Program-made: the position numbers and the translations under genes
From: an uncultured Eubacterium sp.
GTDB lineage: Bacteria; Bacillota_A; Clostridia; Lachnospirales; Lachnospiraceae
NCBI GenBank assembly: GCA_948759685.1
Contig: CAQBGY010000204.1
Span: 1-6,206 of the forward strand
Length of the DNA: 6,206 nucleotides
Direction of reading: 5' to 3'
Notes under the pieces: generated by a model
Told to the model about the DNA's origin: nothing
The model's database searches: none
The model's input: the letters and a program-made list of their open reading frames with translations, nothing else
Shown: piece after piece, positions 1 to 5,373 of the stretch
How the letters are laid out: each line of letters begins with the position of its first letter
Position numbering within the stretch: the first letter of the stretch is position 1

Positions 1-74
1 CGGTCATAAAATGCCATACTGGCAGCAGGCAGCCCCGGCGCATCCGCTAAACTGATAATTTTATTTCTGTTCAT
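1..74 (-). CDS. Start of an unrecognised protein, truncated by the window edge
   Basis: An ATG at 74-72 opens a frame that stays open to base 1, giving about 24 residues (begins MNRNKIISLADAPGLPAA). The start overlaps the last 14 nt of the upstream gene at 61-477, so the two are probably translationally coupled and co-transcribed. Purine-rich sequence (GGAGG, then AGGAAAG) lies 4-17 nt upstream, inside the end of the preceding gene. I do not recognise the family from so short an N-terminus. The start and coupling are seen in the sequence; membership of a mobile-element operon is inferred from the neighbours. Confidence 0.6.
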   Translation of the reverse strand, partial: MNRNKIISLADAPGLPAASMAFYD

Positions 75-477
75 CCGGCTTTCCTGCCTCCGGCCATATC
101 TCGCCGCCCTCTAATTCATATCCACACACATCATAGACAGCTTCATCCAATGGGGAAATTCCAAGTATATCATGCCTACAAGGGAGAAGCTGCTTGATTT
201 TAGGTACTTCCGTTGGCCTGCTCCATTTAATCTCCGTTTTGATTTCTCTCTCCTGATACCTTACATTTTCTTCACCAAAAGCATCGGTAAGCAGAGAAAG
301 CTGTTCTTTGTCGAAAGACATATCATGTAATTCTTTGCAGCTTCTGATATTCTCTATGTACACCTTTACAACACAATCTCCTGATGCATTGGCAAGAATT
401 GAAAGCAACTCTCCCTCTTTCTCATAATAGGTTTCCGTGTCGCTGAATCTTACCCAAACTTCTTTTACCTTTGCCAT
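61..477 (-). CDS. Small stand-alone OB-fold protein resembling the C-terminus of DNA polymerase III alpha (DnaE-like)
   Basis: The product is 138 aa, probably a cytoplasmic nucleic-acid-binding protein. The N-terminus (VKEVWVRFSDTETYY, residues 4-18), the central LLSILANASGDCVVKVYI (residues 24-41) and LLTDAFGEENVRYQ (near residue 70) follow the pattern of the OB-fold domain at the end of bacterial DnaE: 'vwvrf.d', then 'l..il....gd..V.iyi', then 'l...lGeenv'. No polymerase catalytic region is present, so it is not a polymerase. Residues after about 75 (EIKWSRPTEVPKIKQLL and the acidic tail) are not recognised. The ATG at 477 is preferred over the longer open frame to 546 because AAGGAGA lies 4 nt upstream of it, while the extra 23 codons have no ribosome site. 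Such small proteins are known, from memory, on plasmids and integrative elements of clostridia. Family assignment is by pattern only. Confidence 0.6.
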   Translation of the reverse strand: MAKVKEVWVRFSDTETYYEKEGELLSILANASGDCVVKVYIENIRSCKELHDMSFDKEQLSLLTDAFGEENVRYQEREIKTEIKWSRPTEVPKIKQLLPCRHDILGISPLDEAVYDVCGYELEGGEIWPEAGKPDEQK

Positions 478-486
478 AATTTCTCC
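478..486 (-). promoter_or_regulatory. Ribosome binding site deciding the start of the OB-fold gene
   Basis: On the minus strand TTGAAAGGAGAAATTATG places a near-consensus AAGGAGA 4 nt before the ATG at 477. This settles the start against the in-frame upstream codons at 546 and 537. Confidence 0.7.
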
Positions 487-589
487 TTTCAATTTGTCTG
501 CCTGATTACCAAAAAACATAAAATTCCTTACATCCATTTTACACACTTCATTTTGCTAAAGTGCTTGAAACCCTTGATTTTACTGGATT

Positions 590-672
590 TGTGCAAAATG
601 TGCATTTTACATGGGACATTCTGAAATTCATTCCTTATAGGGTTTTTACATTTGTTTTGCACATTTTGCACA
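590..672. repeat. 15-bp perfect inverted repeat with iterated TGCACATTTT units (iteron-like)
   Basis: TGTGCAAAATGTGCA at 590-604 is the exact reverse complement of TGCACATTTTGCACA at 658-672, with a 53-nt spacer. Within the right arm, GCACATTTT occurs twice in tandem (659-676). The left arm also contains two offset half-copies. The repeat lies in the 210-bp gap (478-686) between the OB-fold gene and the end of the broken primase-helicase. That is where replication-initiator iterons or a regulator operator would be reasonable, since P4-type primase-helicases bind iterons at their own origins. The long spacer argues against a terminator. Function is inference; the repeat itself is seen directly. 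Confidence 0.6.
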
Positions 673-686
673 TTTTGGGATTTTTC

Positions 687-986
687 TTAGTCAAACGGTA
701 GTGATTCCTGCCCTCTATACTCAATAAATTCTGTTTCCACGGTATAGCCCTTTACTATATTTTTTACGGTCTTTCCGTCTACTGTCCCACTATTCGCAAA
801 CAATCCCTTTGTTTTAAGTTCTGCAAAGAAATTTGACTTGTTTTCCACTCCGAAGCCGTTTTCCTCGCACCACTTTGAATAAACATCGTAAATATCTTTT
901 GCCTTGCTGTTTTGCTCTGTCTTTGTCAGACATTCATTGATAAAATTTCCTATCTTGTCACTGTCTATCCTATAAGTATCCGTAGC
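687..986 (-). pseudogene. C-terminal fragment of the broken primase/SF3 helicase (D5/P4 type)
   Basis: This open stretch of about 99 codons starts at a deletion point and ends at TAA 689-687. It reads ATDTYRIDSDKIGNF, then INECLTKTEQNSKAKDIYD, then SKWCEENGFGVENKSNFF, ending QESLPFD. This is the winged-helix-like C-terminal part of phage/plasmid primase-helicases: 'DSDKIGNF' followed by 'Y..W....G......F...L...G' and a conserved GTVDGKTVKNIVKGY. It has no start codon or ribosome site of its own and lies in a different frame from the helicase core next to it (frame change near 985-990). It is therefore a gene remnant and not an independent protein. Confidence 0.8.
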
Positions 987-1311
987 ACGTAATCGTTGGC
1001 AGATAATTTGTATTTATCACAAGTTTAAATTTAGGGATAAAGCTAAATTCCCTTTGGTGTAAATGCCTTGCCGTAATGCTGTCCCTGCCTAACAATGACT
1101 TTAATAATGCTGTGTCAAATAACATCCGTTTTGGCGGCTCACTGGCATTGCAGAACCTGCACCCTGCCAGTCGTGCTATATCTCCGCTCGCCTGTCTGCT
1201 ATCAAGATTTTGCTTTACTGCTAAACTCTCCGGCTTCATTGTCAAGGCATAGTCACCCAACAAATATATGATGGTTTCACAAAATGTACTTTTTCCGTGT
1301 GGTACTCCCAA
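970..1311 (-). pseudogene. Helicase-core fragment of the broken primase/SF3 helicase
   Basis: This frame carries the second half of the Walker A motif (HGKSTF), the Walker B region (ARLAGCRFCNASEPP) and SF3 motif C (FKLVINTNYLP), in the order found in D5/P4-family superfamily 3 helicases. It is out of frame with the upstream primase part at 1290-1297. It also leaves the family pattern straight after NTNYLPTIT, where it runs into CYGYL and a stop. The family normally continues for roughly 60-70 residues holding the arginine-finger segment before the DSDKIGNF block; that piece is missing here. The apparent ATG start (1311) is simply inside GSTTR of the other frame and has no credible ribosome site. 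No functional helicase can be made. Confidence 0.85.
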
Positions 1312-2584
1312 AGAGGATAAAACACGTTTCCCGCTCTGTGTTCCCCGTCAGTGAAAGCCCTGCTATCTTTTGGAGATACAGCGTTTTCTCCGTATCACCC
1401 TGCATGATTTCCAGTAAAAACTTTTTCCATTCCCTGCAATCGGCAGCAGGGTTATATTCAGCGCTGCATATCTTTGAAAGAAGCATATCGGGGCTGTGGC
1501 TCAAAAATACAGGCTTATCCCCGGACAAATCAAGTGTGCCGTTCTGCAAATTCAAAAAATAATCATTCACATCTAACTGCTCATTGCTGAAAAAATATAC
1601 GTCCTTGCTGTCCTGAAGCATATTGTTCCGGTTCCTGATATTACATAATGCCGCTACTGCTTTCAGATATTTTCCCTCTGTATCAACATTTACCGCATAT
1701 CTCACAAGTGCATCCGACAGGGCTTTTGCTGATGCCCTCGCACTCACCCCCTCAATATCATCAATCCACCGTTTACCGTCATACCGCATAAAATCTTTTC
1801 GTGATGGGTTATATCTGTGCTTGTCCTTAAATACATCCGCAAACAGCCGCCCAAATCCCTTATCTGATGTTTCGTACTGTTCAGCGTGTAAATCCCTTAT
1901 CGCCTGTTCTAAATGTTTGTTCTGCTGCCCTTGTGGAATAACAGGACGGCCAGCATCCTTTTGTTTTGTAACGGATTCATTGATACAAGGCGTTTCCTCA
2001 ATCATTTCTTCCAACTGCTGCAATGTGCCGCCATTTGAAAAGAAATCTGCAATATCCGCGTTATCCCTGCTTTTGTCCGGGACAACCACTTTGATAGATG
2101 CCGCCACGCCGTTTAAAGATGATATAATATCCCTTGTGAGGTTTTCCCCTGCCTTGTCGTTATCCTGCAATATGACAATATCCGTACCCTTGAAAAATGC
2201 GGCAAACTTTTTTCCCTTAGATTTCCAATCATTGGAACTGCCAGCCGTTACAACATTCTCTGCCCTATTTGCATGGCAGACATCAACGCACTTTTCGCCC
2301 TCTGGTATGTACACCCTTTCCCCTGCCTGGTACTGCCGGAAATCGCCGTACATGACAATGCAGGACTGATATTCCCCTTGCCTGAATTTCCGTATATATC
2401 CATCCTTTTCCACGCCCTGCGATATATGCTTTTCTTTCCTCCCACCATCCGAAATATAGTCAATGCGGTACTTGTCATAAAGTTTCTTTCCCTCCGCATC
2501 CTTGTAACGATAGTGATGAATTGAACAGATTTCCTTTACAGAAAAGCCCTCTCTTTTTGCTTTGGCATATAAGCGTTCTTGTCG
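1277..2584 (-). pseudogene. TOPRIM primase and D5 N-terminal fragment, truncated at its start and frameshifted at Walker A
   Basis: The frame is open from just after a TGA (2587-2585) to a stop at 1279-1277. Near residues 95-145 it has a TOPRIM domain: VYIPEGEKCVDVC supplies the catalytic Glu, and VILQDNDKAGE supplies the Asp pair that binds metal. DIADFF follows, then a linker rich in Gln and Lys, then the D5-N region (FGRLFADVFKDKHRYNP, DFMRYDGKRW, LQNGTLDL, LYLQKIAGLSLTG). It ends in CFILFGSTTR, the first half of Walker A, and then shifts frame. The usual N-terminal zinc-binding primase part is absent; instead the frame begins at a join with a VirD4 scrap. There is no ATG near the 5' end (a GTG at 2413 is internal). 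On conjugative and phage-like elements the intact enzyme primes and unwinds element DNA. Confidence 0.85.
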
Positions 2585-2724
2585 TCAAAATCGGACAGAA
2601 GGCGGTACTGTTTATGCTTCGTGATGTCAAACTTATTGGAGAAGAACGGTCTTACCCCTCTAAGCTGCATGATGCACTTTCCTCCGTCCATGACTGCAAT
2701 CTCATCTTGGCTCATCAATTCTAT
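2536..2724 (-). pseudogene. C-terminal scrap of a VirD4/TraG-type conjugation coupling protein
   Basis: About 50 residues match the end of the VirD4-like T4SS coupling ATPases of Gram-positive integrative elements: ELMSQDEIAVMDGGKCI, MQLRGVRPFFSNKFDITKH and YRLLSDFDDKNA. The match begins abruptly at about 2724, with TGA just upstream at 2736-2734, and ends near 2566, after which the frame reads unrelated residues to a TAA at 2538-2536. The Walker motifs and membrane segments of the real protein (about 600 aa) are absent, so this is a relic. It shows that the region once carried a conjugative transfer module. The TTG/ATG at 2718-2713 are internal codons, not a start. The identification is from memory of the family and is fairly distinctive. 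Confidence 0.75.
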
Positions 2725-2763
2725 GCAACATTGTCAAGTGATGAATTTAAATTTACGCTCAAC

Positions 2764-2797
2764 AAAAAAAGCAGGGACTCTCTCGAATCCCTGCTTT
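2764..2797 (-). terminator. Strong intrinsic terminator closing the sigma-factor unit
   Basis: AAAGCAGGGA (2768-2777) and TCCCTGCTTT (2788-2797) form a perfect 10-bp stem with a 10-nt loop. On the minus strand the stem is followed by a run of seven T (complement of A 2764-2770). It lies downstream of the secreted-protein gene and upstream of the VirD4 scrap, so it marks the end of the transcript from 4960. Confidence 0.88.
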
Positions 2798-2928
2798 ATC
2801 CAGAAACACCTCTATACTTATGATACACATATATCCATTTAGTCTCAATAAGTAAAAAATTCCTTACTCCACTATAACACATAAGTAACTGGATTTTTAA
2901 AAATATTTCTCAACATAATATTTTACTG

Positions 2929-3225
2929 TCATATTACTGGATATATATTTTCTGCACCTGCTCCATAAGTTACATTGATTGTATATTTGGTATCATATAT
3001 TAAATTTTGAGATACACATTTTACACAACTATAACTAATATCTACTGTCTTTTTATCATCAGAAAATGACGATGAATACGAATTAGCCTTATACGCTGGA
3101 TAAGAAGAAATTGAAGACCCTGCTGAACTTATATCTCCAGTGTAAATTGTACTTCCACTAACTGTTGTTGTATAGGCATTAATATACAAATAGTTAGCAT
3201 TACTTGCATATTAATATTAATATTT
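2929..3225 (-). pseudogene. C-terminal half of a broken secreted protein gene (beta-rich, two cysteines)
   Basis: After three stops (TAG 3228-3226, TAA 3219-3217, TAA 3213-3211), the same reading frame as the N-terminal half stays open for 93 codons to TGA 2931-2929. The product would read YASNANYLYINAYTTTV, then SSISSYPAYKANSY, then SYSCVKCVSQNL and a closing INVTYGAGAENIYPVI. It is rich in Ser, Thr and Tyr in alternating pattern, as in an extracellular beta-sandwich domain, with one Cys-x2-Cys pair. There is no ATG in frame at its start, no ribosome binding sequence in the 36-nt gap, and only a TTG at 3189. The simplest reading is one ancestral secreted protein of about 214 aa split by stops. 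I recall similar secreted proteins of unknown function in gut clostridia but cannot name a family. Confidence 0.6.
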
Positions 3226-3572
3226 CTACTTCTCAAGAGTTGAATAACCTACTGCATCATCATCCTTTCTCATTTCTGTTTCTTGTGCTACCACTTTGTC
3301 AAACGCCTGCTCTGCCACATATGCATCCCTAATATATTCCTCAAATTCATCTAATGACATATTAGTATAAAATGTTACCATTTCATCATACGTAGTATCT
3401 CCCGTTGGCGATAAGACATAATCAGTGCCCAGCTCATCATTTAGCAATATAAGCCTTTCCTGATAAGGTGTTAAGTTGTTAACCTCCTCCTTTGCATAAG
3501 CAAACGAATTCTGCCCTAGTATAAGAACTCCTGCCATAACTAATGCTGCAATTGATTTGATTTTTTGAACAT
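3226..3572 (-). pseudogene. N-terminal half of the secreted protein gene: signal peptide with a one-base frameshift
   Basis: An ATG at 3572-3570 sits 8 nt after AAAAGGAGG, an ideal start. Translation from it gives MFKKSNQLQH and stops. If the A6 run (complement of T 3561-3566) had one more A, the frame would read MFKKIKSIAALVMAG followed by VLILGQNSFAYA, then KEE. This is a textbook signal peptide with a Lys-rich n-region, a hydrophobic core and an AYA cleavage site. The mature part (LTPYQERLILLNDELGTDY, DEMVTFYTNMSLDEFEEYI) is acidic and helical, ending LEK-TAG at 3226. The only in-frame ATG (3537) lies inside the hydrophobic core, lacks a ribosome site and would remove the positive n-region. 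The gene follows the anti-sigma gene by 55 nt and is probably co-transcribed. Confidence 0.65.
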
Positions 3573-3580
3573 ATGTTGTT

Positions 3581-3589
3581 CCTCCTTTT
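3581..3589 (-). promoter_or_regulatory. Ribosome binding site of the secreted-protein gene
   Basis: AAAAGGAGG on the minus strand lies 8 nt before the ATG at 3572. It fixes the real start at 3572 and so exposes the frameshift in the A-run that follows. Confidence 0.8.
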
Positions 3590-3601
3590 GTTTTTTTATT
3601 A

Positions 3602-3623
3602 TTATAGAAGAAAACTTCTATAA
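3602..3623 (-). other. AT-rich hairpin between the anti-sigma gene and the secreted-protein gene
   Basis: TTATAGAAG (3602-3610) and CTTCTATAA (3615-3623) form a perfect 9-bp stem with a 4-nt loop, beginning 4 nt after the anti-sigma stop codon. On the minus strand it is followed by A-rich sequence, not T-rich, so it is not a standard terminator. It might stabilise or process the mRNA between the two genes. The structure is seen; the role is inference. Confidence 0.5.
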
Positions 3624-3627
3624 ATAA

Positions 3628-4503
3628 TCATAGTCCAATAATACCATTGCCCTCATTTATGCTATATTCAATCGTAACATATTTTGATAAGTCTATTATT
3701 TCCCCCTGAACTGTCATCGCATATACGAGGTAAATTCCTTCCTGTTGACTTTCATATTCTATCAGTCTTGAAAACTGAAATTTAACTGTTTGTCGGGTAA
3801 TACAATTATATACATATATACCTTCAATGTCGCGGGAATTGCTTAACCCACTTAAATCTATTATAATGTTGCTGTTTTCCTCGACTCGCAATGATTCATT
3901 TCCATAATCATGATAAATCAAATCATCTAGATTTGCGAAAACATTTCCTGAAAACGTCAATATTTTATTGGAGCAGTTGATAATATATAAACTATACTCC
4001 GTTCCGTCTTTTATATCCATCTCATTACTAACAAATTCTTCTGTACAATCCGATAACACTTCTGTATATTTTTTATCCACAATATATCCAAGCGAATACT
4101 CTCTATCATCGCCCACCAGATGACCTTTTAGGAAAATGGAGCTTGTTTCGCATTGAATATTTTGGATATTTAGAATTACCATTTGATTAGGACAAATTTC
4201 AAGATTATCAATATTATTATTCACATCGATCTTAAACTCTTTTACATTACTTACATAACCTATCTTTTCAATATCTTCTTCGCATAAAAATTCACTCTTC
4301 ATTTTGTTAGGAACATTAATGTATCTAATCACAATAATGCATACAAAAATTGTAATCAAAGCTACCATATATATATATATATTAATATTTTTTTTCTTGT
4401 GCTTTAAAATATTGCTCATTATCTGTTCTTCTATATCATGAGAGAATATAAGGCTATTCATCTCTTTTACATATTTCTCATTTTTATTCGGCAAAATAAT
4501 CAT
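3628..4503 (-). CDS. Single-pass membrane protein, probable anti-sigma factor paired with the ECF sigma factor
   Basis: The product is 291 aa. A cytoplasmic N-terminus of about 38 residues (with SHDIEEQIMSNILKHKKKN) is followed by one membrane segment (MVALITIFVCIIVI, about residues 46-59) and an extracytoplasmic domain of about 230 residues rich in beta-type sequence, with cysteines but no recognisable enzyme motif. The layout matches membrane anti-sigma factors; the short N-terminal part would bind the sigma factor. No zinc-type HxxxCxxC signature is visible. The gene overlaps the sigma gene by 20 nt. The start is uncertain: the ATG at 4503 directly abuts AGGAG (4504-4508), too close, whereas the TTG at 4494 is 9 nt away; an ATG at 4461 is also possible. 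The membrane-junction codons contain an A8 run and an (AT)8 tract. The anti-sigma role is inferred from position and topology. Confidence 0.7.
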   Translation of the reverse strand: MIILPNKNEKYVKEMNSLIFSHDIEEQIMSNILKHKKKNINIYIYMVALITIFVCIIVIRYINVPNKMKSEFLCEEDIEKIGYVSNVKEFKIDVNNNIDNLEICPNQMVILNIQNIQCETSSIFLKGHLVGDDREYSLGYIVDKKYTEVLSDCTEEFVSNEMDIKDGTEYSLYIINCSNKILTFSGNVFANLDDLIYHDYGNESLRVEENSNIIIDLSGLSNSRDIEGIYVYNCITRQTVKFQFSRLIEYESQQEGIYLVYAMTVQGEIIDLSKYVTIEYSINEGNGIIGL

Positions 4504-4960
4504 CTCCTAACAAAGTTTTAAGAATTTCTCTTCCTCTTTTCAATCTAGTTCCGATTGTTGCAGGTTTTATTTTTACAATTTCCGAAATTTCTTTAATTGA
4601 ATATCCTTCATAATACATCAAATAAATCGGAATCTTGTATTTTACATCCAAGGATAATACAGCATTTAATAAATCACCTGTTTCATTTGTAGGCAAATCT
4701 TGCTGTACATTTGGCATTTCACTCCTTTTTCTAATCCATGCAGTTTTCATGTGGTTTTTAGACTTGTTAATTGTCACTCTTATTAACCATGCTTTCATGT
4801 ATTCATCTGAACCTATTTTCCACATATTTCTATATAATGATAAAAAAACATCTTGTGCTATGTCTTCGGCATCGTGCGAGTTTTTAGTATATGTATAGGC
4901 AATATTCAAAACCATTTGAGTATATTCTCTTACAGCGTCCTCTATTTTATTTTCCTGCAT
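4484..4960 (-). CDS. ECF-type RNA polymerase sigma factor
   Basis: This 158-aa sigma-70 family protein directs RNA polymerase to a small set of promoters, usually including its own. Region 2 runs from about residues 8-70 with the core-binding block DAEDIAQDVFLSLYRN (30-45) and the WLIRVTINKSKN block (58-69). A short linker has no region 3. Region 4 covers about 100-150 with a helix-turn-helix (YSIKEISEIVKIKPATIGTR, 120-139) and the basic closing LKRGREILK. Length and arrangement are typical of group IV/ECF factors. The ATG at 4960 is preferred to an in-frame GTG at 4969 because GAGGTGA (4966-4972) is its ribosome site at good spacing and the GTG overlaps that site. It is the first gene of the unit and overlaps the probable anti-sigma gene by 20 nt, the usual arrangement for a sigma/anti-sigma pair. 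Confidence 0.92.
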   Translation of the reverse strand: MQENKIEDAVREYTQMVLNIAYTYTKNSHDAEDIAQDVFLSLYRNMWKIGSDEYMKAWLIRVTINKSKNHMKTAWIRKRSEMPNVQQDLPTNETGDLLNAVLSLDVKYKIPIYLMYYEGYSIKEISEIVKIKPATIGTRLKRGREILKTLLGDDYFAE

Positions 4961-4972
4961 ACTATTCACCTC

Positions 4973-5373
4973 TGTTTATAATACAATTTAACAAGCATAT
5001 TTTTTTCAGGAATTTATATTTTTTTAGTTATCGTTGCAGTTATGGTCTATAGATTCTGTAATTAAGTAAATCCAGAAAATTACACAAAGGATTCTGCATT
5101 TTATATTTCGTTTGCGGACAAAGCAAGTCCCAAACCTCAAATCTGTCGTTTTTGGACGGACAAATATATGCAAGATTTCAAATTTACTCACTTATAGTAT
5201 TATGTTTTCTACATCACATACAAACTGCAATTGAATAAAATCGCTGTGCCACAGCTTCATCAAGCCATCGCACAACGATTTCGTTCATTGACGCTATCAT
5301 ATGCCACAATTCTCAAGGCAGTCAAAAATTACTGCTTTCTAAGGAATTGTTTTTAAAAGCGCAGTGAGATATT
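4973..5373. other. Gene-free stretch between the sigma operon and the recombinase
   Basis: About 400 bases have no credible reading frame on either strand. It must contain the promoter of the sigma-factor unit, but I see no clean -35/-10 pair. A TGCAAC on the minus strand (5038-5033) resembles the -35 element reported for some ECF promoters, without a convincing -10. The stretch also contains two CGGACAAA copies (5115-5122, 5157-5164), a weak GCAGT/ACTGC hairpin (about 5320-5336) and the long stem-loop at 5238-5281. Because large serine recombinase genes usually sit next to one end of their element, an attachment site would be expected here, but I cannot place it. Confidence 0.5.
5238..5281 (-). 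repeat. Long stem-loop (12-bp stem plus inner 4-bp stem) downstream of the recombinase
   Basis: AAATCGCTGTGC (5238-5249) and GCACAACGATTT (5270-5281) are inverted with one mismatch. In minus-strand RNA that mismatch is a G-U pair, so the 12-bp helix is complete. The 20-nt loop holds a second stem, GCTT (5254-5257) with AAGC (5262-5265), closing a tetraloop. The structure begins 92 nt after the recombinase stop codon and is followed on the minus strand by TTTTATT (partly within the stem). It could therefore act as a terminator, a structured RNA or a recombinase-related site. The G-U compensation favours an RNA read from the minus strand. Confidence 0.6.

Noticed and set aside
478..546. N-terminal extension of the OB-fold gene
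   Set aside because: The ideal ribosome site sits at the downstream ATG (477); the extension has none and does not resemble the family.
590..676. CRISPR array or terminator
   Set aside because: Only one pair of inverted arms with a 53-nt spacer; no regular repeat-spacer series and no T-run after a compact stem.
1623..2369. 248-codon open frame on the plus strand
   Set aside because: It lies antisense to the clear TOPRIM primase frame, has a composition typical of a shadow (Ser/Leu/Phe-rich) and no ribosome site.
2248..2499. 83-codon minus-strand frame
   Set aside because: It overlaps the primase in another frame; the primase frame continues unbroken to 2584 with family-like sequence.
2521..2842. 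Overlapping plus-strand frames of 87-100 codons
   Set aside because: They are antisense to the VirD4 scrap and run through the minus-strand terminator; no recognisable protein.
3205..3231. Alternative genetic code with stops read as Gln
   Set aside because: TAA, TAG and TGA close the other genes in the window where family endings are expected, so a general recoding is not supported.
5290..5330. Short minus-strand reading frame (TALRIVAYDSVNER) downstream of the recombinase
   Set aside because: It stops after about 20 codons with no start or ribosome site; it may be a relic but nothing supports a gene.
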